A stretch of DNA of 64,000 nt from Marisa cornuarietis. Taxonomy: Eukaryota > Mollusca > Gastropoda > Architaenioglossa > Ampullariidae. The position numbers and the translations under genes were made by a program. The stretch covers positions 744,001-808,000 of the forward strand of contig SMMW01000130.1 of assembly GCA_004794655.1 (NCBI GenBank). Reading direction: 5' to 3'. The notes beneath the pieces were generated by a model. The model saw only the letters and a list, made by a program, of their open reading frames with translations. It was not told the DNA's origin and did no database searches. The first letter of the stretch is position 1, and every line of letters starts with the position of its first letter. Positions 1 through 11,863 of this stretch are shown here, in pieces.

Positions 1-3000
1 ATCAGTTATGTCAGGATCTTAGTACTAACAGGATGAGATGAAGAAAAAAAGCGCTAACAGAGAATAACTAACAAACAACCTGTCTTACAAGTCTTATTTC
101 TTAACTATACTCAGCTCAGCCGAAAAAAAAATCCTCTCATTTCTCACTGGTACTGATCTCTGTAAAGATGCTGCGCATTCAGCAGTTTGTCCCAGGTGTG
201 TTTTGTGTCCTCCGCCAAGACAACTGTCTTCCTCATCACTCGAAATGTTCAGCACAGTTTTGTTTGTTTTACCTTATCTACCCAGGGTGCCGCGGAGCTA
301 TCGCTCTGGCAGTAAACAGCTGTGGAAACCACAATTGTGCTGAGTACCTTCTGGTATTCTGAGCGGGGGGAAATGTCTAATGTCACACCCTGCTGAAGAC
401 CAATGTTGCATCTGCAAAAAAAAACCTAGCTCTAGATGGCTACAGCCGAAAAAAATTAGACTATTCATTATTTTGTAGACACATGAACTTTCATTGTTTG
501 TTTCCTCAGAGTACACTTCTTCTATACACTGTAATAAGTAAGGTGTTGAGATAACAAGTTTGATGATCCCCCGGTTCATAAAAGCAGTTCTATAATAAAC
601 ACAGTTCCACAAACAACCCCCCCCCTCTGTTTAATCTGCTGAGCTCTGCTCACTTCTTTTCAATAGGCTCGTACCCAATACCTCAATCCAAACAACTAAT
701 TTCTACAACACAGCATTTCTGCAATGTTATCTCCATCCCACACAAATCACACTTGTAACTGCTTTTAATAAGAAGCCACGAAGGAGCTCGAAAAATATCT
801 CAGTATCTCAAAAATATCTCAAAATACCGTCAAATAAATGGTGTCGTGGCACTTGAATCCAGATAAATCTTTCAGGATAAATCTTTCACCCCACTCCACA
901 AACGCGGTTTTTTCCCCTTGTGATGTACTGCAACAGCTTCATCTTGGGCAAGAGTAGACGATTTTGTATTATCCGAATGTTTAAGAAAAAAAAAACTGAA
1001 GCACCACCATTGGACGAAATTGATCACATGACTTGCACACTGCAAACATGATCACACTTATTTCCATAGACACGCCCAGGATTACTACCGCAGTGTAGGA
1101 CGAGTGGGCCTTCTGCTGTCGAGCTTTCCCCTCCCCTCTCCCCCACATCCAATACGAGCCATAGAGGAATATCTTGCTATACAATATGAGTAACAAATAT
1201 ATATATCTTAAGATTTACGTTTCTCAATGCTTTTATGTACCAGCCTGTCTTATCGTCTGTCTCTGCTGCTCCTCTTTCTCTACTTTTCTTTTCACACTCG
1301 TCGATCTTTCTTCTCCTCCCTCGTTTCCCCGTCTTGTTCTTCCATATTCTTCTAAAACCCTCAATTAGACCAGCGAATTTAGGCGCGATCAGGAAACTGA
1401 CACCACTTTGAGATATATATATATATATATCACGAGAGAGAAAAATGTTGATTACTTCTCGCAGGACAAAGTCCAGACTGTCAAAACAATGATGACTAAA
1501 AAGATGACTTGTCCGTTATCAGTTATGTAGCAAAACAGACAATAACTATTAAAATGTTATGAATGTTAAATCCAAGTGTATACTTATTAACCTAAACAAA
1601 TTTATTCAAATGGCGTTATCATTGTTTAAATAATCTTTATATATATATATACAGTGCCTTGTATCTATTTACATATATTTGCCATATTGTCACCACCTGT
1701 TGGGAGCTTGTTACTGAGAAAAAAAAATATGCCATTGTGATTATAATAACTGTGATGTTATGGCCAAAAATGCCCCCAGGGCTTATAGCCGAAATGAAAT
1801 ACTCGTAATTTCAAAAAAAAATTATCCTACGTAAAGAAGAAAAAAAAACACTGACAACTGCGATATGTATAAGGCTGCTGGAGACGAATGGTTTGAAAAC
1901 GTTTATAAAATACATATCATACATATAAATATATATAATCTTTTATACACTACCATATATTGATGTCTAAATTGACGTGTGAAATACTCGCGAACGGGTG
2001 ACACGGAGAAAACAAAAAATAAACGGACAAAATGGTCAGAAAGACTTGCCAACGGCTAATGTAGTCTACATCTGCGAAATAACTACTTCTTACAGCCCAT
2101 TACAGTGATCAACCCCGCTCTGTACCTTCCCACCAACCCCTCTCCCAGCACGTGCATTTTGCATGAATGTATATGCAGATAAATTTTAATCTGTTTGGAC
2201 AGAACAAAGTATTTGCCTGATCTCTGGCATACGTGGTGCGCCGTACTTTGCAAATACCTAGATATTACTGCAGCAGATAGGTCTGCTGCGAGAAGAAAGC
2301 ATTGGCGACCTTATTTCTGTCTTTCCGTATACGAGTCAAAGGTTGTCGGGGTAGGGGCGGGTGGGGGAGAGTGAAGTTCGGTGCATACCCTAGCCTACCT
2401 AGTGCTGTGGTGCAGATCCCTCTCCCCCCCCCATCCCAACTAAGCCTGTCACGTGCTGATGTGCCCAGAGGATTGTGAAGTGTGGGGTGTAGGGCATTGC
2501 CATAGGAGAGATCGACAATAGATGGGTGAAGCAGCGGCGAAGATAACAACAGATTGTAAATGAATAATCTTCCAGTGTGTTCCTTAGTATAAAATATGTA
2601 CAATGTGTAAAACTGAAGCCACAAATCTCACTAATATGTCGAAGCACATGCAGTCAACTTAGCAGAAGTGAAGGAGAAGGGGAGAGGAAGACTATGCGTG
2701 GGAACCTGGTCCTTCCAACTCTCCAAGGTTCTGACAGGAAATATACATAAAAACGTGTTGGAAAATTACTTATATATAAGACAACTTTCAAAGGCCATGC
2801 CCTTCTAATGAAAACATGCTGAAATGTTTTCGGACTTGAAAGTGAGAGCAACTTCGACTCCGACGTGTTCAAAAAAAAAAAAAAGGGTGATTAAAAAGGT
2901 TTTAGAGGACGCGCACCCAAACAAACGCAGTTAAAGACTCGCCAGTGCCTAGTGAAAGGATTTAATAGTGGAGGGGGTTCTTGGAGCGAGATGATGGAGA

Positions 3001-3986
3001 GAGACTTGGGTCCTGGGGATGAGGGGAAGGGGGATGGTATTGTGATGTCGTGCAGAAGCTTAGTGCGAGGCCGGCGGGCAGAGATTTTATGGCGCTGATA
3101 GGAGCTTCACCCTCAACTTTCCTCTCGGCCGGAGGACTGGGCGCGTGGTGTCGCCGTGAAGTACAACAGACTTTATTTACTCACAACGACCCAACAACCT
3201 TTCGCTACACTAACCGTCGTCGTCTTTATGGTTTTGAATGTTAGTTTAAATGACTAGTCGTCGATCTTCCATTCTATTTCAAAGCTCGGATCCGTACACT
3301 TCCTTTTACCTTTTCGTCAAAGCTCGGCGCTGTACACTTCCTCTACATTTCGGTGTCAATGGAGGCGCGAAAACGTGTTTGCAAGACCTAGGAGGCTAGG
3401 TCAGGTCATGGCGGTGCACGCTTGTTGCCTGTAGGCGGCGTGGAGGAGGGGAGGTGGGGTGGATAGGCGGGGAGGGACAGGGGCTGGGTAGGGATGAGAG
3501 TTTGGTCGCGGGCGTAGGGTAGAAAAGGGTGTACTCGCAATATCAGGCCGTAACTTGACTGGCTGGGGAGCTGCGTAAAGATGAGAGCACCCTTGTCAAC
3601 TCCCTGACGAATGACCTGCCCCTGCTCACTCCCCCATACCAGGGCTGTAGGGAGAAATGGGGGGGGGGCAGGAGGAAGAAGTCGGGGGGGAGAGGGTGGG
3701 TCTGCAAGGAGGGCGTGTGTAGTGTAGCTGCTACCACTTTTCATCACCACCATCGTGGTTGTAGTGGTACTGGTGCCCGGACTCCTTGCTCGGGCCTCTA
3801 CCGGACTGCACCGCCATCTCAGGATTGCGGTGGCAGCGCACTTTTTGTGGAGTGAGGTGGCTTTGCTTCACATCTCAGGAGATCTGTGAATGACAGTTCA
3901 GCCAACAGCAAGAGTTTTCTCTGCAGCCGCCTCGATCGTACGATCGGTGGAGCAGTACAGCTGGTGATCGGATTTGCCCTCGTAGT
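1..3986. other. Non-coding stretch, no gene recognised
   Basis: No reading frame here resembles a known protein, and most are short or begin at non-ATG codons. Visible content is a few homopolymer A runs, short (AT)n tracts near 1411-1430 and 1636-1652, and G-rich patches at 2300-2460 and 3400-3710. A two-copy direct repeat at 3276-3344 is built on CAAAGCTCGG followed by GTACACTTCCT. The G-rich patches produce proline-rich frames on the minus strand, which I regard as composition artefacts. Confidence 0.7.
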
Positions 3987-4128
3987 CTGACAATGCACAT
4001 TGCAGAAGGTAGCGGAGCGTTCTGACAACAAGCATGGCAGAAGCCAAGGGAGGGTGGGGGGGGTGCGCATTCTGACAGCATGCATTGCAGGAGAGGCGAG
4101 GGAGGGAAGGCGTTCTGACAACACAGTC
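3987..4128 (+). repeat. Degenerate ~45-bp tandem repeat, 3-4 copies
   Basis: The block CTGACAAC...GCATTGCAGAAG followed by a G-rich stretch and GCGTT recurs three to four times with many substitutions and length changes. The three overlapping minus-strand frames that contain a recurring CQNA peptide are by-products of it. Confidence 0.6.
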
Positions 4129-4129
4129 G

Positions 4130-4848
4130 CTAGAAGACTTTAAACGAGGAAGCAAATTTTGATATCTCGGAATTTAAATTTTTAAACACGTGACATAAAG
4201 CTTTGACTACATGAGCCGTGAGAAAAATATATAAAATTATAGCTGCCGTTCCCCCCCCCCAACCTTGTTACCTCTCCTGAACGCATACTAGGCAACGATG
4301 AAACTAATGGCGATGACAATCAGAATAAACCATCTTCTGAAGACAAATCCCAACGACAGTTCCAGCTCTAGCACCAGCAAATATTCATTGGGTAGAAGAG
4401 ACACGAGGTCGAGTATGGAGGAAGAAGACTGCGGTACAGGTTTGAGGTCAATGCTCTACGCACGATATCTTTCCAATAAAAGGTACCAAGTCCACATTAA
4501 GGGTATACTCTACTTACTTAGTTACTTAGACCATGAAAGAGATTGTCTAGCCCAAGTACCTCGTATAAAATGCACAAACCCATGTATCGTTACAAAACCA
4601 CGTACAGGCACAAACTCACGAACATTCATAAAAGAACCAGCATAGGGGAAAAGACTACAAGATCAGCCCCCCCCCCACTCAACCACGGATTTTCACATTC
4701 TACTGAAATCTTCACAGATATTTTCAAGATCCACTTTACAAACTTCATTTAATTCCATTTTCTGCGAGCTTTGAGTTTTGTTCTCGCTCCTTGCCGAGAT
4801 CTGACAGTTCCGATCACAAGAAAACTTTCTCCTAAGCTGACCCCTGTG
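4130..4848. other. Unique sequence, one unremarkable 115-codon ATG frame
   Basis: An ATG frame runs from 4298 to 4645 (begins MKLMAMTIRINHLL, with a short serine run). It has A at -3 but no recognisable domain, signal peptide or good splice donor, and a frame of this length is expected by chance. The stretch also holds a poly-C run near 4250 and another near 4670. Confidence 0.5.
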
Positions 4849-5815
4849 TTAGTGTAATCCACATTGTTAAGTCAGTGTTTTCCACATTAAGTCAGTGTTA
4901 TCCGCATTGTTAAGTCAATGTTATCCGCATTGTTAAGTCAGTGTTTCTACATTGTTAAGTCAGTGTTCCGCATTGTTAAGTCAGTGTTTCTACATTGTTA
5001 AGTCAGTGTTCCGCATTGTTAAGTCAGTGTTTCTACATTGTTAAGTCAGTGTTCCTTATTGTTAAGTCAGTGTTTTCCACATTGTTAAATCAGTGTTTCC
5101 CCATTGTTAAGTCAGTGTTATCCGCATTGTTAAGTCGGTGTTATCCGCATTGTTAAGTCAGTATTATCCACATTCCTAAGTCAGTGTTTCCCCATTGTTA
5201 AGTCAGTGTTTTCCACATTGTTAAATCAGTGTTTTCCACATTGTTAAGTCAGTGTTTTCCACATTGCTAAGTCAGTGTTTCCCCATTGTTAAGTCAGTGT
5301 TATCCACATTGTTAAGTCAGTGTTTTCCACATTGTTAAGTCAGTGTTTTTCACATTGTTAAGTCAGTGTTATCCACATTGTTAAGTCAGTGTTATCCACA
5401 TTGTTAAGTCAGTGTTATCTACATTGTTAAGTCAGTGTTATCCACATTGTTAAATCAGTGTTTTCCACATTGCTAAGTCAGTGTTTCCCCATTGTTAAGT
5501 CAGTGTTATCCACATTGTTAAGTCAGTGTTTTCCACATTGTTAAGTCAGTGTTTTTCACATTGTTAAGTCAGTGTTTTTCACATTGTTAAGTCAGTGTTA
5601 TCCACATTGTTAAGTCAGTGTTTTCCACATTGTTAAGTCAGTGTTTTCCACATTGTTAAGTCAGTGCTATCGACATTGATAAGTCAGTGTTGTCCACATT
5701 GTTAAGTCAGTGTTCCCCGTTGTTAAGTCAGTGTTATCCACTTTGTTGTCAGTATTGTCCACAAAGTCAAGTCAGTGTTATTTACATTGTTAAGTCAGTG
5801 TTATTCCCATTGTCA
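4849..5815 (+). repeat. Minisatellite, 23-bp unit, about 42 copies
   Basis: The unit reads CATTGTTAAGTCAGTGTTAT plus CCA, repeated for nearly 1 kb with single-base variants (TTWTCC, CCCC, CCGC) and some 20-22-bp deletion units. It degrades at both ends, for example near 5740-5790. The 23-bp period is not a multiple of three and the TTAA in each unit supplies stops, so no long frame forms. Many units contain TTATCCACA. Confidence 0.95.
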
Positions 5816-8107
5816 CGCTATTCGATCCTAAGTTCGTGACCCTTTCCTCTTGCTGCAAGCTGTGCAGGCTGTCTGTCCTCAGTGAATGAGCAATGATGTG
5901 TGCGTGTGCGAGAGCGAGCGTGCGTGTCTGGTGCGTGCGTACCTGAGCTCATAACGCTCGAAAAAAATATTGATAATTAATTAATTTCATTAATTGCTGC
6001 TATTTTTCTCTTGTTCTTGTCCCTCCTCTTGCTTGTTCTTTTCTGTCATGTATTTCGCTGCAACCTTTGCTTTCCTGCTGACATCAGTTATCATGTGATG
6101 ATCACCCGACTGGCAGATACAGAAGCGAACCTGAACGTAGCTCTACCTACCTCGTCATTATGCCCCACCCCCTTTATTTTTAATTCCCCATCGCCATTCA
6201 TATCTATGTTTCCGTCTCTGTCTCTCGTTCACACAGAGAGAGAGAGTAGATGAGCGGTTTTTCCAGTATCGAGTAGCTGTTGATGTTGTATAAACCAGTG
6301 TCAGGATCATGTTATAGTCACTTTTGACTGTTTAACATCTGTCAAATTTAGTCAGAGTCAACATACAAATGGAGAATGCTAAATAGTTCGCTCACTAAGC
6401 CTTTATTCCGGCTGCACGTTCATCTGTTCTGACTAAAAGTCTTGTGTTTTGACTGAAAATACATGTGTTCGGATGGAAACTTCATGTCTTCTGACTGCTA
6501 AAGCATAAATTATATTCTCACAACAAGTGTGTTCTGACCGAAAGTGCGTTCATTTTCAGTTTCCTGACCACATACTAACACATTCCAAAAGCACAAATGG
6601 CTCATTGGTAAAATGTAAGCTGTATTTTTAAAATATACAATTTTTCTGTCTGTCGAATCACACTTTTGTTTATGGAGAACTTCTGGAGATTAGCATAGAA
6701 TAGGAAAATGCTGTCCCTAAAGAGGCAGATTCCTTTTTAAGGAATAAACATCATCTTGACAACTACAATAACACTTTGACAGGATCTGAACCAACATGCC
6801 AGTCTCTCAAGGATTTCAAATTTTTGCTTCTGACATCCCTTTCCAGTTTCGCAGATTTTTTACACTGTTACCAGATGGTCAGAATTTCTTTGTGTAATAA
6901 TTACACAATAGTTAACGGAAGTTTACAACACGAATCACAATGTAGTCAAGTGAAGAAAAACTAGTAACAGACTGTTTATTCTTCAGACTTTGCTCTAAAA
7001 TAGATTATGCTAGTCTATGGTTTAGTCGGTTTCATTTATATAAACAATAATATTTTTTTCTGCCCTACAAAGAGAAGTTAACCTGAAGCCACTAAGTCAG
7101 TTGCCATGTCATTGCATCATATGCTGTTGGCGGTGAAGAGCACGATGCACGTGATACACAGAATACAGGAAACAAGAACTACAGAAGGAGACAAGGTCTT
7201 TAGACGGAGACAGAAGCTGTGCACGAGGGACAGGAACCAAAGCTGGAAGCTAGACGTGGAGCGGAGGGCGTCTGGGAAAGTAGCTTACAAGCTGCGATGT
7301 GTTATCGGCTTACTCCCCTTGCTTTCCTACCAGAGTCGAGTACTCGATTATCTCCTCATCTTTTATCGCAGCTGGGTTAAGATCTCTTCATGAAAGGTCA
7401 CAGCGATGGCAACGTAACTACACAAATTCCGAAACACGTTGCCATGCTCCTCAAACACCCCCACCCCACTTTTTAAACCTTGAAAAATAAAAGATGGGCG
7501 ATTATGAAATCGAAGAAAATGACAGGTGTCCACTGCTTTTTTTTTTTTTTTTTTTTGTTACTCCACCCAGAAGCCGGCTGATAAAAGGTATTGCTGTAAT
7601 TCGCGACAAAAATGGTTAGGTCTGGAGGGGGCGATGGGACGGGAAAGGGGACAGCACAGCAAAAGTGAACCTACATGACCTCTCCAATTGAATGCGTTTT
7701 CAAAGTCTGCTGTCACAGATAAATTACAGACAGCCGCAGAGGCAGAATGAGACTGACATGATCCCAACGCACTGACCCCCGCGGTGCCTTGTGAAACATC
7801 TAGGCCCCCACTATGCACTTCTTCAATTCATCGAATTCCCTTGTTTAAACAAAGCTGTTGGGCGTGTGGCCGATGGTTTGGAAGTCCTCCTGCTGAAGTT
7901 AACGACACAAAAGACCAAACGCCTCTTCTTTCAGCCAATTAATTTTCAGAGAAAGAGCAGAGGTGGGTGGGAGGGTGAGTGTCGAACCTGTTCACCGTCA
8001 CACCGTCACACAGTCTGGCTCAGTGAGGAAGGCGACGCGGGAGCACGAGTCACTCACGCGTGTCCGTCACAGACTGCCGGAGGAGAGGGGCTGGAGAAGA
8101 ACTTATC
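5816..8107. other. Non-coding stretch with a small degenerate repeat
   Basis: A TAATTAATTAAT-rich patch lies at 5970-6000. A degenerate ~28-bp repeat (core TGTTCTGACTGAAA) occupies about 6418-6560. A T run of about 20 lies near 7540-7557. A 95-codon ATG frame at 7106-7393 (starts MSLHHMLLAVKS, context GCCATG) is not recognised and not supported by splice sites. Confidence 0.6.
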
Positions 8108-8246
8108 ATGCATAACATCATCGCATTTCTCTTGACGCCTGTCACCTTGTGTCTGTCGGCCATTGGTCGCTGTGTTAAGATATTGTGGTCTCTTCATACT
8201 GGCTGCAATGCCATGCTTTCTTTTGGATGGTTGCGGTGCCATGCAG
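8108..8246 (+). CDS. Candidate first coding exon with signal-peptide-like start
   Basis: The ATG at 8108 (A at -3) opens MHNIIAFLLTPVTLCLSAIG, a short polar start followed by a hydrophobic stretch and small residues, as in a secretory signal peptide. The frame reaches CAG|GTATGT at 8246/8247, a good donor match, leaving the exon in phase 1. Upstream (about 8030-8070) the DNA is comparatively CpG-rich. I do not recognise the protein and could not identify a following exon; a SINE starts about 25 bp downstream. A 46-codon open frame ending at a donor can easily occur by chance, so this stays a hypothesis. Confidence 0.2.
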
Positions 8247-8271
8247 GTATGTTTGAAGGGATGTACTCAGC

Positions 8272-8515
8272 AGAATAAATAAATAAATAAATAAATGCAA
8301 AGGGTCCAATATGCTAATGACAGTAGAGGCCGTGAATGTAGAGTCCAACCGTTTTTCCTTTCCTCGATCTTTACCTTCTGATAACTTCGTGTCGGATTTC
8401 CGCTGTTTGAGGAGTGGGGCGGGTGAATTTTCCAGCCACAGACCTCATCAGGTTTCGAACCTGCAATCATCTGCTATACAGTCGAGCGCACTTATTACCA
8501 GGTTATGGAACTTCG
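8272..8515 (-). mobile_element. tRNA-derived SINE
   Basis: Read on the minus strand, a tRNA-like head near 8507-8450 has a D-arm-like part (CTGGTAATAAGTGCGCTCGA) and a near-perfect B box, GGTTCGAAACC, at 8461-8451. A unique-looking body of about 150 bp follows. The element ends in five copies of ATTT (8296-8273), typical of a LINE-mobilised SINE tail. The head is internally diverged, so this is an old copy rather than a tRNA gene. Target-site duplications were not identified. Confidence 0.75.
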
Positions 8516-8647
8516 GTAAATGATTAAACAATTATAAATAAAATGAATATAAATAAAATATAAATAAACATGGAATGAGAAATATGATCACGAACTCCAC
8601 GCCACCATCTTCATTGCAATCGTCGTTACCATTACAGTGAGGATGTC

Positions 8648-8925
8648 GGCAGTTATGAACTGTTCACAGAGATATTATCTACCGACATTAATACACACAG
8701 TACCATGGATTGTTTACAGAGATACTGTGTACATTTATACACAGTACCATGGACTGTTCACAGAGATCTACCAAACTTTCCACGCACAGCAGTATGAACT
8801 GCTCACAGATTACTGTCTACAAACATTTATATACCATAGGCATAAATTATCAGGGATACCATCTACCAACATTTATACAAACTGAACCATCAGTTGTTCT
8901 CAGAGATATTATCTACCAGTTGTGA
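8648..8925 (+). repeat. Degenerate tandem repeat, ~50-60 bp, about 5 copies
   Basis: Blocks of the form TGTTCACAGAGATATTATCT, then ACCAACATTTATACACA, then CAGTACCATGGA recur with variable spacing and many substitutions. The ATG frames through this region are repeat by-products. Confidence 0.65.
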
Positions 8926-11764
8926 ACATGGCGTAGACACATAGGAAACAACAGGCAGACATGGCGACCTGGACATTTCCAAAAGCTCGATGCCAAACAG
9001 TCAAGCCAACAGCTGGCTGTCTTACTGACCTTTCTAAATATACAACTCAGTCTATATTTGCAGATCGTTCTAAATTATTGGTTTCCAAAAATGGGATTTT
9101 ATTTCTTTTACCGCATAAACCCAAGATAGCATTAGTAATGCTACCAGTTATCATGTCTAACAGAGGTCTCATTCATAAATGACAGCAGCCCCGGACTTTC
9201 TTCTGATGAGGAAGAAACTCAGAAAAAATAACTCAGTTTGCATGTGTGCTGGCGTTTTGTTCTGTGTGTTTTGAGTGTATGAAATTTTGCTTGCCTGAGT
9301 GTGTGAGAATGTGTGCACGTGTCAGCTGTATGTGCATGTGTCCGCGCGGCTTCTGGACAATATTTTTTCCCTGTGTCAATACTGAACTAACTGTCGTGAC
9401 TGCTAGTGCCGAGTGGTCATAACTGAAACTGTATACATGCTAAAAGAAAATGATGTTTTATTGTAGCAACATGTTTTATTATCTCGTAATATAAGCGTGG
9501 GACTCGATCACTTTCACGGCCAGAACGAGATGTTGCCTCCATCTTCTCCTCGCTTTCTCATAGTCTCTCTCCTAAGACATATGAGAGTATATGTATTTGT
9601 ATTGATTTATTTGATTACATAAGCAGATATACATTAAAGGGCTAAAAGAAGGAAAGAATAAGTAATACAGAAAATTAGTTGTAATATATTAACTGTTATA
9701 AACCGACCAATGTGTGTGTGGGTGTGAGTGAGAGATATTGTAGATAACGATAGATATGAACGTGTTTCAATTTCTTAACATCTCAATATCCTTTAGAAGA
9801 TGACAGATTAATACAGAATCTTAAATTCTACTCTTGCTATGTACAGGAAGGAACAGCTTTTCTTTGGTCTTGACCTTTTTCGTTTGGCCATCAACCCTTT
9901 GGGAAAACTTAATCACACACCCTTATTGCGATTTTAACGGCCATTAACAACATTTTTTATCCATTAACAACAGTTTGTATGGATATCTGGTTTCTATCCA
10001 TTAACAACAGTTTAAACCCATTCAGCACTGGGTGGCCGAGTTGCAGGTACAACTAAACACATGATTGTTGTGATAAACACATTTAGGATCAGCGAAGTGC
10101 GCTTACGGAAATGTAAAAGAGTTTCTTAATCAGACACAGTATCAAACATGCGACTATGTCCATTTTGTCTAATAGTAGACTTTTAAAATAAATAATTATC
10201 GCAAACATTTGCCAAAGTTGATTGTTTGTGTTTGTCATTTCGACATCAACGCTTTATCACGGAGAGATACAACTTTGCCAGACATCTGTGTGTGTGGTTA
10301 CGAAGGTCCCTTCACAGGCAAGTCAGGAGGACAAGGCAGTGGGTGAGAGTTTCCAGGTGGGAAAACTCTTCCGTCAGGTACATGAGATGTAAATCGTTCG
10401 TTGCCCACCACTCCCCGACTGTGATGACAAACAACAGTTAGTGACAACCACGACTGTGATGACAAACGACAGGTACAGACACCAGCGCCCCCCGACTGTG
10501 AGGCGGCCAGTTATGTGCCCAACTCCAGCTCTTCTCATCTGACACCAGTTTCTCGACTGGAAGCTTGTTCACTCGCGCATCACTCTTTACTAGCGGTCCG
10601 AGGCGACTTTTCCGACAACACTCTGTGGCCTGATGAGTGCTTGTTTGCTTATTTTGCCGTTTGTATCTTGTTTGTTTATTTTGTCGGGGGCGGGGGGTCT
10701 CGTTGATTGTTTGTTTTGTCTGGTGGTCTCACTGATTGCTTGTTTGTCTATTTTGCCTTGGTTTGGGCCGCCTGCAGAGTTTTTCCTAGTCTGCACCGTG
10801 TTTTCTTGTCCTCTCAGAGCGACGAAAGGTTGTGGACTACTGATGTTTTACTGAGACGGGTGATAGGAGGTTTATTTGACTTGTTAATAAAAAATAAGTC
10901 TACTTGTTAATATTAGGTAGCAAAAGTAGTGAGTAGTAGTCATACTTGATTTTTTTAAAGAGAGTTAATTATGACAAAGACAATGAAAATTTCTTTATTC
11001 GGTGGGTGGGAAATCAAATAAAAGTACAAAAGTTTATTAAAGACGGAGTCAGATTTGACCGGTCGCAAATTGTCCAACCGAGAAGCCAGATCCAGTTTCG
11101 CCCTAACCGTGACTTGAATTTGGCTGCATTTGTTCTTTTTTTTTTTTGTTTGGTCCCCTTAAAATCTACTGGCCATGGTCTGCGCTCCACAGCGCCAATG
11201 GTAAACTAAATTGTTGAACAATAATGAACCAGGGACACAAGAAGACGGCCAGACTAAACTACTGAACTCTTTTGGACCAGCGACAGGCATACCGGTTGAT
11301 CGCGGTCTAAGGGCGGATTAGTATGTGCGGCCGATGCTAACCTGAGGCATGAGACAGATCCAGGTTTTTGCCTAAAGACACTAGAATTGTCGCTGTTCTC
11401 TACACCCATCTGGTTTCTCTTTCTCTCTCTCTCTCTCTTCGCTTCCTGCTGGTCCCGGCCCAACCTTACCCACACGGTCCTCCAACAAGAGGAGCAACGC
11501 ATTTGATCCACCGACTCTCGTCCTCGCTAAGTTCACTACCACCGCCGTCTTTTACTATCCGCATGGCAGCACTAGTTTGTGGTTTCGTACATTTCTATCA
11601 TCACTCGATTAGCATTCAATTATGTTGAATTGTATAATCATAATAAATTAATAATCTTGCACACAACAGCTAGCAGACAGTAAGCGTCACGTGAAGACAC
11701 CATCATGCCATGACCGCTTTAGGGCAAGACTTTGTCTAAGCTTGGACAAAGTGTATTTCGCTCG
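8926..11764. other. Non-coding stretch with minor direct repeats
   Basis: No recognisable gene. Small repeats are visible: CCATTAACAACAGTTT three times at 9940-10015; ACTGTGATGACAAACRACAG twice at 10418-10475; TTGTTTGTTTATTTTG-type blocks at 10640-10760; and a (TC)n tract at 11420-11445. The hydrophobic frames around 10633-10910 come from the TTGTTT-rich blocks. Confidence 0.6.
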
Positions 11765-11780
11765 TATGTGTGTGTGCGTG

Positions 11781-11860
<80 letters not shown>
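11765..11860 (+). repeat. (TG)n microsatellite
   Basis: Nearly pure TG dinucleotides, interrupted only by two TGTGCG units at the left end. The cysteine/valine and histidine/threonine frames over it are artefacts. Confidence 0.97.

Positions 11861-11863
<3 letters not shown>

Noticed and set aside
4849..5815. Dozens of TTATCCACA-like boxes resembling a bacterial oriC DnaA-box cluster
   Set aside because: They are parts of a 23-bp eukaryotic-type minisatellite in a window with SINEs, microsatellites and no bacterial genes.
6011..6253. Signal-peptide-like 80-codon frame
   Set aside because: It starts at TTG rather than ATG and has no splice or promoter support.
8450..8507. Functional tRNA gene (also 62977-63030 and 63907-63966)
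   Set aside because: Arms do not pair as expected by eye and a SINE tail follows at 8272. Internal promoter boxes alone fit SINE heads better.
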